A stretch of 64,000 nucleotides of DNA, taken from contig JAQMWT010000081.1 in assembly GCA_029834535.1 (NCBI GenBank), positions 124,001 to 188,000 of the forward strand, read 5' to 3'. Every line of letters starts with the position of its first letter. The first letter of the stretch is position 1. The DNA comes from Chrysophaeum taylorii (taxonomy: Eukaryota > Sar > Pelagophyceae > Pelagomonadales > Pelagomonadaceae). Made by a program: the position numbers and the translations under genes. Shown piece after piece: positions 17,684 through 28,271 of the stretch. A model generated the notes under the pieces. It worked only from the letters and a program-made list of their open reading frames with translations. It was not told where the DNA came from and made no database searches.

Positions 17684-19069
17684 TTAAACGCGGGAAGAAA
17701 CGCCGGGGCGCGCGCGAGAGGGCTCGCTTCTTCTTTTTGACCCCTCCCCAGGTTGATTGCCCCGTCTGTGTTGCGTCGCCCAGAGGAGGGAGGGGTAAAT
17801 ACTGGGTGTCGAATAGACGAGGAGAGAGCCAAAGGGCTCGAGATCCGGTTCTGTTTGGGCCACGAGCTGCGCGAAGCGGACCCTCGCGTCGTCAAAGACC
17901 CGAGTGCCGTCTTCGTCGTCGACGACAAAGAAGCCCGGAGGGTGTCGCACGACAAAGCGGCCACCTAGGACGGCATCGACTGATTCGGACCACATTTGGA
18001 AGATGTGTGGCGACTGGTAGCAGTGCAGGATGACGGGCTGGACGCCGGCGATCAAGAACGTCAAGCGGAGCAACTGAGGATCAGCGAGGTGGTGGAGGCC
18101 GAGGGCGTCGCCCAACGCACGAAGGAGGTCGGGCCTGTAAATTTCGGCGCGTTCGGGATGAGCGAGGCAAAAGCCGCGACGGTTCGCGGGATCGTAGCGG
18201 ATAGGATATATCCACGCGCGGCCGGAACCTGTTCTAAACGAGACGACGAACGATTCGCAGTCTGGCGGGGGGATGTCGGGCGTCGCGATGTCGCAGTGCG
18301 GCACCGTGGAGACTCGCACCGTCACGTCGCCAACAGCGATCTCTGCAATGGCGTGAAATTTTGAGCCGGTGACGGCATACGGCTGTTGGTCGTCGAAATC
18401 GACGATTGGCCCGTCGATCGACATGTCGACGTCTTCGACGTATTCCATTTCGAGCGACACCGTCAAAAACACCAGCACTCGAAACCGCGTCTTGAAGCCT
18501 CGAAGCGCTCGCGCGTCTCGCGGCGTCGTCGAAGTGGCCCATTCTTCGATCGCGCTCGCCAAGCGGTAGCCGTACCGGGCCTCCTGGGTGCGAGCCAGCG
18601 CCACCAACGCCGGCAATTGGTGGTGGTGGTCGTCAGAACTGCTACTGCCGGCGGCATTTGACGCGTCGGCCTCTTCCGCGACGCCAGGGTCAACCAGAAC
18701 CCACTCTTGCGCCGGGCAGCAGCACGTTCCGTCCGCGACTCGCACGAATTCACCCCGCGGCGTCGCGCACGTATCGTCGTCGTACTCTTCCACTTGGTGA
18801 TCATCGCTGTCGGCCGCCGCACAATCCGTCGCGTAATTCCATGGTTTGCCCCTCATGAAGTCGACGAGGCGCTCGCGTCGCCGCCGCAGAGCTTCTAGGT
18901 CTTGCGACCATCCGATCGACGCTTCGACGGCCTTCTTGAGGTTCCTCGAGGACAGGACCAGTGTTATGCCGGGATGCGCTTCGTTACACATCGCGAAGCG
19001 GACGACCGTCTCGAACGCTTCGCCGTCCAACAACCGCTCCAAAATGCTGCCTCTTCGTTCGGTCATCAT
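17684..19069 (-). CDS. Large protein of unknown family
   Basis: Predicted about 461 residues from the first of two adjacent ATGs (MMTERRGSILERLLDG). The N-terminal 60 residues (AFETVVRFAMCNEAHPGITLVLSSRNLKKAVE) resemble the short alpha-helical receptor or adaptor modules found before variable domains. The middle has a CATPRGEFVRVADGTCCCPAQEW segment with clustered Cys, and the C-terminal half is beta-rich (FHAIAEIAVGDVTVRVST, SFVVSFRTGSGRAWIYPIRYDPANRRGF). I find no catalytic signature. The open frame upstream of 19069 is Pro/Arg-rich, lacks an ATG of its own and overlaps the neighbouring gene, so I exclude it. Confidence 0.5.
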   Translation of the reverse strand: MMTERRGSILERLLDGEAFETVVRFAMCNEAHPGITLVLSSRNLKKAVEASIGWSQDLEALRRRRERLVDFMRGKPWNYATDCAAADSDDHQVEEYDDDTCATPRGEFVRVADGTCCCPAQEWVLVDPGVAEEADASNAAGSSSSDDHHHQLPALVALARTQEARYGYRLASAIEEWATSTTPRDARALRGFKTRFRVLVFLTVSLEMEYVEDVDMSIDGPIVDFDDQQPYAVTGSKFHAIAEIAVGDVTVRVSTVPHCDIATPDIPPPDCESFVVSFRTGSGRAWIYPIRYDPANRRGFCLAHPERAEIYRPDLLRALGDALGLHHLADPQLLRLTFLIAGVQPVILHCYQSPHIFQMWSESVDAVLGGRFVVRHPPGFFVVDDEDGTRVFDDARVRFAQLVAQTEPDLEPFGSLLVYSTPSIYPSLLWATQHRRGNQPGEGSKRRSEPSRARPGVSSRV

Positions 19070-19149
19070 CGCGCTATGTCTATTTGTAAAGGTCGACTGG
19101 TAATAATAAGGGAAAAGAGGGGGGGGTGTGGCGCATGCGTGGTTCCACA

Positions 19150-19680
19150 TCACGCTACGTCTGTGTACGTTATAGGGTTTTGGTAGGGCCGAAAGAAGTT
19201 GAGGGTAGGGGGTGCCGAGTTGAGGGGCCTCTTCCTCGCAAGGACGTGGGCGTGCGGGATGCTCGGGAGCGATTTGAGGTGGGGCGGGTTGATCCAGCAG
19301 AGGACGTCGGCGTCCGGGAGGTGTTGGCGGACGTAGGCGCAGAGGGGCGCGCGGTCGAGGAGGTGGTCGTGGGAGCACCAGACCACAAAGTGGTATACAT
19401 CGGGGGGCGTCAAATAAGGAAAGTCGTTCGGGCGCCAGATGCGCCGGGGTTTCCCCGTTGCGAGACCGTGGCGCGCCCATCTCTTGCCATTGCGTTCAAT
19501 GGCTGGAACACCAAAGACGTCGCACAAAATCCGGTCTTCGAGGGAGCCCCAGGCATCAGCCGTAGTTGCCTTGAAACCTTCGTAACGCTCCTGGACATCC
19601 CTCGCCCTCCGCAAGTCCTCGAGGCGGCCCGTCGCGATAATGTCTACGAGCTCGAACCACAAAACAGCACACCATAGCAT
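19150..19680 (-). CDS. DUF3605-like protein
   Basis: Predicted 176 residues from ATG MLWCAVLWFELVDIIATGRL. An N-terminal helical half with many charged residues (RRARDVQERYEGFKATTADAWGSLEDRILCDVFG) leads to the segment that carries the family pattern: FPYLTPPDVYHFVVWCS, then WINPPHLKSLPSIPHAHVLAR. DUF3605 proteins share the Trp-x(n)-NPP...SIPxxxHxHV arrangement. Their biochemical role is not known. The start codon lies 73 bp from that of HID1 on the other strand, so a shared promoter is likely. Confidence 0.6.
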   Translation of the reverse strand: MLWCAVLWFELVDIIATGRLEDLRRARDVQERYEGFKATTADAWGSLEDRILCDVFGVPAIERNGKRWARHGLATGKPRRIWRPNDFPYLTPPDVYHFVVWCSHDHLLDRAPLCAYVRQHLPDADVLCWINPPHLKSLPSIPHAHVLARKRPLNSAPPTLNFFRPYQNPITYTDVA

Positions 19681-19752
19681 AAATATCTGCTGCGTCAGCA
19701 AAGTTGAATTGGGCGGGTATGATGATGATGAATCATCGGAGGTGGTGATATT

Positions 19753-22013
19753 ATGGGCCAAGGAAACTCAAAGGCAGATCTCGCGGACATTCTGGTGACC
19801 TTGTCCCAGACGGACGTCTCGCCCGAAGCCCACGACTTTTGGGATGACTTGTGGCGCCTCGGGACCTCGCCCGAGGACGTCTTCGAGCTCATTTCGCCCG
19901 ATGACGTTCGCCGGCTAAAGACGGAGCGACCCGAGAATCTCGTGACGCTCTTCACCCAGGCGGTGGCCCAGTTGTGTCAGATCGTACACACTCCGATTCC
20001 CATGTACTTTGGCCAGGCGCTGAATTGCGTGCGGATATTGACGAGGTTGCTGCCGTTTTTGCTCGAAGTTCCGGGCGATCCTTTCGTCGAGAGGTTGTGC
20101 TGGAGCGTCGAGGAAGATGACCACCACCACCACCACCACCAGGGAGAAGAAGAGGCGGCTCCCGAGCCCCTGGCGCGCCTGGTGGTTCATGCGGCGATGC
20201 ACTTGTTGTTTTTGCCCGGTTTTACGGTCGACGCGACCGCCTTCGAGGAGGAGGAGGAGGAGGAGGAACGCAGCGGTGAAAAAAGAAACGGCGTAACGCA
20301 GAGCGCCTTGTGGGCCGCGGGGATCGGCGGGTTCGAGGCTCGCCCGGCAATCGCTTCGACCTTTGATCGGAACCGAATCGAGGTGCTGCGATTGTTGCTC
20401 GCGGCGACGTGCGAGCCCCTGTATCAGACGGCCGACGCGTACGATCCGTGGGCGTCCCGGTGGCTCGCCGTCGCGACCGCGCGCGACGCGCCCAACGCGC
20501 GCCTCTTGTTCTACTCGCTGTTGAACGTGATTTTCTCCTACGATCCCACGGGATTTGGCCTCCCTTACGGCGGCGCGCTCGCGTCCGAGGCGCCCGCTCT
20601 CCTCGTTACCGCGTCCGCCCAGGTCGCCATCGCCCTGCTCGATTATGGCGCTTCGGCGCAACAACAAGAACAAGGTGCCAACGTCTTCCGCGAGCTCCTG
20701 GCCGACCTTTCGCCCGACACCTTCGAGTTCATCTTCGACGGCCTGGCGCGGTTGCTCAACAACGTCCACGAGGCTCTCAACACGACCCTGCCCGGATCCC
20801 TCCAGCAAATCGATTGCTACCAAGAACTTCTCGTTCTTTTGTGGAAATGCCTCGAGGAAAACACCGCCTTCATGCCCTACGTCCTGCGCAACTGCGACGT
20901 GACGCGCCTCGTGGTCCCCGTGTGCTTCTTGCAGTACCAAGCTCGCCGCGACCCGGCCAGGGTCGGCCTCGTCCACATCTGCACCTTCATTCTCCTCAAG
21001 TTTTCCGGAGAACGACCCTTCTGCGTCGCCCTCAACAAACCCTTCGCCGAAAACCTCCCCATCGACCTTCCCATCTTCGACGGGTCCCACGCCGACCTCG
21101 TCATTATCACGCTCCACAAGATGGTCGTCAACGGCGGCGAAAAACTCGCCGCGCTCTACAACTGCTTCCTCACAATCGTGTGCAACTTGAGCCCCTACGC
21201 CAAGACCCTCAGCCTCGTCGCATCGGTCAAACTCGTCAACCTCTTCGAGCTCTTCACCTCGCCGCGCTTCCTCTACCAGGCAGAGACGAATCACGTCTAC
21301 GTCGCTCTCCTCCTCGAGATATTCAACAACATCATCCAGTACCAGTACAGCGGCAACCCCCACCTCGTCTACGCGATCGTCCGCCGCAAAGTCGTCGTCG
21401 ACCAGTTGGAGCAGTTGACCCTCCCGACCGCCATCGCTAACAGCAAGGATGGCGCCTCGGAGGCCGCGCCCGCCTTGGCCGCCGCGAACTCCGTACCCGT
21501 CGAGACCGCGCGCGAGCGCCGCGACGAGACCCCAGACGACGCCCGAGATAGAGAAGACCCCAAGAAACCAAGGCCGAAAAGTCTATCGAAAAAAATACCA
21601 CCCACGCCGCCGTCGACGCGACCGTCAAAGCCGAAGCCGAACCCTCGCCCGTCTCCGCGAAGCCGCCTAGGTTCACGCCGACCGCCGAGTGGCTCGAACG
21701 CGTCAAGGCCGAGCTTCCCTTGAACACGATAACAAGACTCCTCCAGCATCTCGGCCCGCAGCTCGACGAGCTCGTGAGTCGATCTGAATTCGCGCTCGAC
21801 GAGACGCAGATTCTCGACTTTATCAAAAACACAACAATGGTCGGCTTGCTCCCCGTCCCGCACGCGATCGTCATCCGAAAGTACCAGCCAAACAATTTCA
21901 CTCAGCTCTGGTTCACCGCCTTCCTCTGGGGCGTCATCTTCCTCCAGAACCAGCTCCTCCCTCTCTTCGACGGAAACACCGTCAAACTCTTTACCGTCTC
22001 CGTCGTCAACTGA
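19753..22013 (+). CDS. HID1: HID1 / HID1-domain protein, with an apparent frameshift
   Basis: The first 610 or so residues are read at 19753-21590 and the last 145 in a different frame to 22013; together about 750 residues, the family length. The N-terminus MGQGNSK fits an N-myristoylation site, as in animal HID1. Diagnostic stretches include CQIVHTPIPMYFGQALNCVRILTRLLPFLLEV at about 75-105 and, in the second frame, FTPTAEWLERVKAELPL, LVGLLPVPHAIVIRKYQ and LWFTAFLWGVIF. HID1 acts at the medial and trans-Golgi in dense-core vesicle and secretory sorting. The frame change falls after the A7 run at 21588-21594: one missing A would reconcile the frames, while a poor 50-nt intron (GTCTAT...AAAG) is the alternative. 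Confidence 0.85.
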
Positions 22014-22454
22014 ACTGAACTGAACTGAACTGAACTGATATCGCCCACCTTCTAGATGAGATGATACCTCCTGCTGTGTGTGTGCGTTCCCGACCATTGC
22101 TGCCGCCGCCGAAGATGCGATCGACCTGACGTCTGCCCTTGCGCGTCGTGCCACCCTCTTTTTTGCACTTGGCTATCTATCGTCCTGTGCAACAACCACA
22201 CATCACGTCGCATACAACAACAACAACAACAACAAAACATTTTTTTCCTCCTCCCCCCCTCGAATTCGAACTCGACTTCGGCTTCGTGCGCTATCCCTGG
22301 TCGGTCGGTCGGTTTCCCATGCTCTCTGCTGCTGCTGCTGCTGCTGCTGCAGATTATGAGGATGATTCGCAGGTTCTTCGATAATAAAATAAAATCGTTG
22401 TGGCCGGGAGCCGATGTCCTCTCATCATCCTAATAATTACCCTAGGTGGTCACG
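22014..22454. repeat. Intergenic gap with microsatellites
   Basis: Contains (ACTGA)n at 22011-22036, a TGTG run near 22076, (CAA)n at 22215-22238 and (CTG)n at 22326-22350. No gene. Confidence 0.65.
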
Positions 22455-22781
22455 ATGAGCGCAGTTGTGACAACGATGGCGATCGAAGCCTTGGGCGTGA
22501 GCGCTGTGCCTTTCAAACTGTTTCGTACGCCCGTCAGCCTACAGCTCCGCATCTTGAAACCAATGGCCCTCACTCTGCTTTCCGCGACGCTCACCAAGCT
22601 CTTCGGCCCTGCGGCTGCAACGCTCGTCATCCTCGGCAACGCAACGCTGGCCATGCTCCTCCATCGAAAGTTCTGCATCGAGCATGGCAACCCGTGGATC
22701 ACGTCGCGATCTCCTTTCCTGTACAGGAACGAGGCTCAAATGCGTCTCTGGGCCAAGATCGCGAAGGCGCTCGGTGTCTGA
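22455..22781 (+). CDS. Small hydrophobic protein, unknown
   Basis: Predicted 108 residues from ATG MSAVVTTMAIEALGV. Two hydrophobic stretches (about 25-45 LRILKPMALTLLSATLTKLF; 47-65 PAAATLVILGNATLAMLL) suggest two membrane helices, followed by a polar tail (HRKFCIEHGNPWITSRSPFLYRNEAQMRLWAKIAKALGV). Composition and in-frame length exceed chance at this GC. No family recognised. Confidence 0.45.
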   Translation: MSAVVTTMAIEALGVSAVPFKLFRTPVSLQLRILKPMALTLLSATLTKLFGPAAATLVILGNATLAMLLHRKFCIEHGNPWITSRSPFLYRNEAQMRLWAKIAKALGV

Positions 22782-23552
22782 AGGACTGTCGTATGCACAC
22801 CCACCTCCTCTGGGGCTGAGAAAGTTACTGATGGAGCGCAACAGAGTCGCGGCACCGCTTCAGGAGCACGCGTAATGATGAGATGGCGGCTACCAATTTG
22901 CGGACTTCCCGCCATAAGAGAGGTTTTTGACTGACTGACTGACTGACTGACTGACTGACTGCTAAGTGGGGGGGCACGGGGACCTTGGAGGAGAGGGGTT
23001 TTCGTTGTGGGTCTTGCAATGGCGAGGGATTGGGTGTGCTAAGAATAGACTGACGTGCGCCGAAGTTTCACATCATCCGGATTTGCCGTTCACCACAAAT
23101 TCTAGACTTCCCTCGTTGCCGTCCACATTGCTGGCTTCGCTTTTTGCGCTGATTGCACAACCAGCACCACCTATGCGACGACGACAAGGGTGGCGATTCC
23201 AACTCTGGCAAGAGCGACGATTCTGAACCCGAACACCACGAAGGAGTGATCCAAGACGGATATGACCTAGAAGGAGAAGACCGTTCCAACCGTTACTCGC
23301 ATGGGAGTCGGCCAAGCTGGTTTTGTTTGAAAAACACACGATGAGACCGTCGATAGTTTCCATCATCGTGGAGAACCATCTGAACGAACCAAACAAACAA
23401 AGCCCGTGTAATATTTGCGGAAATTGCGCCGAGTGGTTGTAAGACAAATAAAACCTAGTTGCACCCGTTGTCTTTGGACCAGCACGCGCAAAATACGGAA
23501 CGCACCCTTTTTATCCCGAAAGATGCTGGCTCAGAGAAGACAGGGCGGCAAC
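22782..23552. other. Intergenic or decayed DNA left of the copia insertion
   Basis: An (ACTG)n tract lies at 22930-22963. Short frames on both strands at 22966-23450 have no recognisable product. The segment up to 23552 and the one from 49029 were contiguous before the copia element inserted. Confidence 0.5.
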
Positions 23553-23557
23553 AACCC

Positions 23558-23730
23558 TGCAGAGAAATCTGATGCCTCTTACCCTTATCCGTCCGTTGAG
23601 AACGTGATCTCTTCCTTACCCTTCTTCTTCCTTTCTACACAGTCAATTACATAAGGTGAGGGTAGGAATGCCGGTCCTGGTGTGTGCGAGTGCCCCGGGC
23701 TATATATACCCCTGTGAATTAGTCCTCCGA
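23558..23730 (+). repeat. copia 5' LTR, first part
   Basis: Matches 48710-48810 and includes a segment missing from the right LTR that carries a TATA-like GGCTATATATACCC at about 23698-23712, the likely promoter. The rest of this LTR is at 37522-37721. Confidence 0.88.
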
Positions 23731-24120
23731 CAAGTGCAGGCCAGTAAGTTCACCTAGTCCCAATCTCTAACCCCAGTAAGTTCACCTGTTCCCATTAAGT
23801 TCACCTAGTCCCATCTCTAACCTCAGTAAAGTCGGCGTAAACCCACTCGTGCTCACATCCACTCACCCCACTCTCATTTAAACTCGTCGATCTCACCCCC
23901 GGCAATCTAAGCTGCTTTGATCCGCACACGCCGCTATCCTTTGAGTTTACTCTAAAAACCCCAGTAAGTTCACTTGGTCTCAGTAAGTTCGCCTGGTCAC
24001 TAAAGTTCACTTTGATCCGCACACGCCGCTAACCTTTGAGTTTTCTCTAAAAACCCCAGTAAGTTCACTTGGTCTCAGTAAGTTCGCCTGGTCACTAAAG
24101 TTCACCTAGTCCCAATCTCT
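23731..24120 (-). repeat. Helitron-like element 1: 3' minisatellite
   Basis: Units of CCAGTAAGTTCACCTGGTCCCAATCTCTAACC in varied order. A segment of about 93 bp containing TTTGATCCGCACACGCCGCTA is duplicated in tandem (about 23917-24010 and 24009-24105). The array continues at 24494-24560 beyond the SINE. Confidence 0.75.
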
Positions 24121-24479
24121 TACCCTGATCGCCGACTGCGGTTGCGATGGAGGACGGTGCCTCATGAATCCTGAGCCTTGCGAGGGCATCCGCCCTCCCG
24201 GCGTAGGTTGGCACCTATTCGCCTCCCGGGCGGGCCGGTTGGCAGCCGGAACGTTCGCAGTGGGACGGGGTATGGCCGGGGGTCGAAGACGGAAGGTTAT
24301 CGACGAGTTGGTTGTCAGTCACATCGCGGTCTCCTCGTCGCATGGCGATTGATGGTCACTCTCCGCCGACCGACCTTTCGGCGCTCCTCGTTTACAGGCC
24401 CGTGATTCCGGACTGGCTCCTGTCCGTCCGGCCTGGCTCCCATGCTCGGGAGAGGTCTGAAGTTAGTTAGTTAGTTAGT
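24121..24479 (+). repeat. SINE-like element copy B with (TTAG)n tail
   Basis: Starts TACCCTGATCGCCGACTGCGG and ends in about four GTTA units. The 14-bp TAGTCCCAATCTCT at 24107-24120 and 24480-24493 is a perfect target-site duplication, showing insertion into a minisatellite unit of Helitron-like element 1. Confidence 0.82.
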
Positions 24480-24559
24480 TAGTCCCAATCTCTAACCCCC
24501 GTAAGTTCACCTGGTTCCAGTTGGTTCACCTGGCCCCAGTAAGTTCACCTACAGTGCGC

Positions 24560-25165
24560 GTGTAGACGCCGGGAGGGGGCTTGTCCGTATTGCGCAGCAC
24601 GTGTGGGGTAGGGTGGAGTCGTCGACTCAGAAGAGCATATCCTCGGGGTTGCCGGTCGACAGAGAGCCACGTAGAGCTGGACGTGACAGAAGACGGGCTT
24701 GGGCAAGAGGACGCCGACCTCGCGGGGTGTCTGACCCTGGCTCTTGTTGATCGTTTGGCGTCTGCGGGCCTTAAGGGATACAGGTTGGAGGAGCCTCGTT
24801 GACACGACACGATCGATCATGTATCTGGTACCGTTGCAGTGGCCGTGCGACGGGTCGAGGTTGCGAAGACTTTAAGCTCGCGCTCAAAGTCAGCATGCCG
24901 TTGGTTGTCAGGGAGTCGAAAACTCGACTGTAAAGAGCGAGGCGTCGTCTTCCGACCCAGCCTAGTCAGCCGAAAAGAACTCCGACGCCTCGTCTCCGGG
25001 AAAGGCCGCGGTCATACGCGCGTTGTCAGCATCGACAACATCGTTTCGACGGGGCGTGAGAATGGCGCGCTGAAAGAGCCGCCGCGGGTCGTGGAAATAG
25101 TCTGCGAGGTCGCCGTAGACGGCTTCGAGGATCAATGGCTGGCTCGTGGGCCTACCTGATCCTTA
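24560..25165 (-). pseudogene. PIF1/Helitron-type helicase fragment of element 1
   Basis: On the minus strand the frames give NKSQGQTPREVGVLLPKPVFCHVQLYVAL near 24760-24680, better preserved than copy A at the NKSQGQT motif. Upstream pieces corresponding to the ERAILTP and NGTR regions are scattered among stops. No intact frame. Confidence 0.75.
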
Positions 25166-25357
25166 CCCTGAATGGGGTGTTTCACCCCTCTTAACAGTCC
25201 TAACTACTAATCGACAGATGTTTGTTTGTTTGTTTGTTTGTCTGTCTTTAAATGTCGACTGCTAAGAGGGGGTGTGTGGGGGGGGGGGAGCATGAAGGAT
25301 GTGGGTGGGTTTGTGGGGTATGAGGGATGTGCCTGACGGGCGGAGATAAGTACGCGG

Positions 25358-25684
25358 TGTGGCGTAAGGAGAATTTTAGGGGCTACCTGGCGTGCCTTCG
25401 AATCCTGGCTCGCCGATCGCGTCCGTGCCCTTGGTGGGATCACTGGACGAGGATGGCCGATCTCCCGCCACGCGACCACAAACAACTTCCGTGCCAACTT
25501 GAGGATCGGCTGTTGCTTTATGATCAAGGATAATCGAAAATCAGAAATCAAGGTGACACCTGTCACGGAAAAGGAAGATGATGTCAGAGAAAACTCTGAC
25601 ATCATCGGAACGGAGTAGGGTGCCCCTGATTAGGGGGGGGGCTAGAAGAGGGGTAAGCCTTAGGAGGCGGGAGTTGCCGCCACA
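25358..25684 (-). repeat. gypsy 3' LTR
   Basis: 327 bp; on the minus strand starts TGTGGCGGCAACTCCCGCC and ends CTTACGCCACA. It differs from the other LTR by two short indels near its end and a few substitutions. Confidence 0.92.
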
Positions 25685-25919
25685 GGACTCCCCTGGTAAG
25701 AATTCGAGCTGCCCCAGCGAGGTGCTAACGCGAGGAGCGCGGCTTCGCCTTACGAGCATCTCGTGAACGAATCTTCTGGTAAACGCGGGTGATGATCGGT
25801 TCAGGAACTCGACCACTGCGTAAAGTAAACTTGGGGACCAACACGTCAATCTCGTGCGGAGCGAAATCCGTGACACAAGGAGTTGTGTTGGAGGAAATTC
25901 GGGACTTGTCGGTGAAACT

Positions 25920-28271
25920 TCAACCTTCAACGTCCTTGAATTCGGGCTTGAGCTTGCGGTGCGAAAGGTGAGAGGTCGGCTTGAAATAAGCGACATCATC
26001 GTTCGGACCCAAATCGGAATAGAAATGTAGAGCGACACGATCATTTTGGTAATCGTAAGGCTCGTAAACTTCGGCAACATAAATCTTCTTGCGCCAATCA
26101 GAGCGCTTCCGGTCAGGAATCCGGAAAACAACAAACTTACCGTGCTGATAATCATCACGGAAGGTTTCTTCGGGTTTGCGGATGGTTTGATCAACGATCG
26201 GAGGTACCATCACCGGCGTGATCTGACTTACATGAACACGCCGCTTTTCGGGCGGAGAGTCGAGAGACTCAATCCTATAGGTGACCGGGGAGAGGCGTTC
26301 CTTGATAATAAACGACCCTCGCCATTCCGGTCGAAGTTTGTTCTGAAGGAAAGGGATGTAGAGCAAAACGTGCGATCCTTCCTTGTATTCAACATCAACA
26401 TGATCAGCATTGTAAGCCAATCGCTGTTTCTTCAAAGCTTTATCACGAGCCTCGCGGACGATCTTTGTATAATATTTCAATCGTTCGCGAGTCTCGGCGA
26501 CTGCATCAGAGCGAGTCTTCGGCAACAATCGTGTATCAAAATCCATGAGAGTGTAGTCAGTCGGTAACATCGGCTGACGGTTCAGGCGCAGCATAAAGGG
26601 AGAAATCTGCGTGCCTGGAATAAACTTGCGGTTGTAGCAAAACGCAATATAATGAGCAAAGTCAGGCCAATCCGTAATGTTCCGGCCCTGAAGGCAAGCA
26701 CGGAGGAAGGCCTTGATAAATCGGTTGACACGCTCAGCCGGGTTCGACTGGGCATGATAAGCAATCGTAGTTTGGTATCGGGTGTTGAAGAGATGGCAAA
26801 ACTCGCGCATCAACATCATATAATCCTTGTAAGCGGCTGCGTCCTTGAAGATCTGCGGCTCATCACGCGCACGGTTCTTCCGACGTTGTCTCGTAGCGTG
26901 AGACGTAGCCAATTTCATCGGATCCTTTTCAGGGTCTTCGTCTTCGTCTTCCGGCAGTTCGGTCGTAATAAACGACATTATGAAGTGGCAGCCAGAGACG
27001 GGAACTCCTCGGTCATCAACAGGTCGGGGAAGCTCTTGGAACACTAAATACGCGTGGTTCAAAGGTTCTCCAAACTCGTCAGTCTCGATGACATGATCAA
27101 TCGGGTTGCGGGAGAGACAGTCAGGGATACTCATTCCCGGTGACTTTCCCGGCTTGTAACCAAGTTCAGGGTCAAAATTGGCGAGGCGCATCGCCCAACG
27201 AGCAAGCTGCCCAGACGAGTGCGTCGCCTTACGTAAAAACGTCAAATTTCGGTAATCGGTCTCCAAAACAGTCCGGTGCCCTTCGATGTAGGCTCGAAAG
27301 TGCTCTAGAGAAAGTATAACTGCCAGCAGCTCTAGCCGACGGGGCTCATAATTCCGCATCTCCTTCGGCACAGCTCGGCTCCAGTATTCAATTACTCGTT
27401 CTTCTCGAGTCACTCTTCCGGCATCGTCCTTGACTTGGAGCATATCTCTTCCAGATTGTCGAAGTCCATCCTTGGAAGCATCAGATCGGATCTGAAAAGG
27501 CAGATCATAATTGGCGTGGTAGACTCCACGGGAATCAACCAAAGCTTCAATAATCGTATCCCAAGCTTTCTGACACTCGGGCGTCCACTCGAACTTTACA
27601 CCTTCGAGGCATAATCGTCTCAACGGTTCCACAATCTTCGAGTAGCCCTTCACATATCGCCGGCAATAATTACTCATGCCGATGAAAGAACGTATCTGGG
27701 TCTTCGGGGAAGTATTCGGTAAAGTACCTGGAATCGGCATCTTCTGCAGTGCTTCCAGCGTCTTTGGATTCGGCTTCAAGCCTTCTGGGGTGGAAATGTG
27801 TCCCAGAAATTCTATATCATCTTTGAGAAGGTGGAACTTCGCGGTTCGACCGCTGTACCCTCTCTGTGCCAAATGACACATCACTTCGATCAAAACTTGT
27901 AAATGTCGATGAAGATCGTCGGATCCCATCATAATATCGTCAACAAACGCAACCAAGTCTTGATACATCCATTTCGAAAGGTCGCTCGCCATTTGCTTGC
28001 AGAAAAGAGCTCCAGCCGTCTTTACACCTAGAGGTAATCGCAAGAAACTGTGGGCGCCAAGTGGGCTAACCATCGTGACAGCGTCCTGCGCTGCCGGATC
28101 CAAACGAAGGTTGTGGTATCCCCATCTAATATCGATGCATGTCCGCCATCGTCTCATCGCGAGAAAGGCTAAAGCATCATCTTGTCGAATGTTTGGCCAA
28201 CTGTCATTGACCAATTGATCGTTGAGCTGACGTAAAGTCAACTGCAGCACGGAACGCGTTTGACGTTCCAA
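25920..28271 (-). pseudogene. gypsy pol: reverse transcriptase, RNase H and integrase remnant
   Basis: A 783-codon frame. The reverse transcriptase palm carries FVDDIMMGSDD at about 105-115 (catalytic Asp pair), and RNase H follows with IRSDASKDGL near 262 and the terminal DCLSRNP near 400. The integrase is incomplete: its zinc finger and first two catalytic acidic residues are absent, and only the last part with TTIAYHAQSNPAERVNR (catalytic Glu) and downstream helices remains, so several hundred residues appear deleted. A basic tail with a chromodomain-like beta segment (KFVVFRIPDRKRSDWRKK) closes the frame. The start of the palm is in another frame at 28204-29781. Confidence 0.85.

Noticed and set aside
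17684..19480. 598-codon version of the minus-strand gene starting at 19480
   Set aside because: The first 137 codons are Pro/Arg low complexity, overlap the DUF3605 gene antisense and lack a proper ATG; the double ATG at 19069 is a better start.
19915..21363. 482-codon minus-strand open frame
   Set aside because: Antisense shadow of HID1; no recognisable text.
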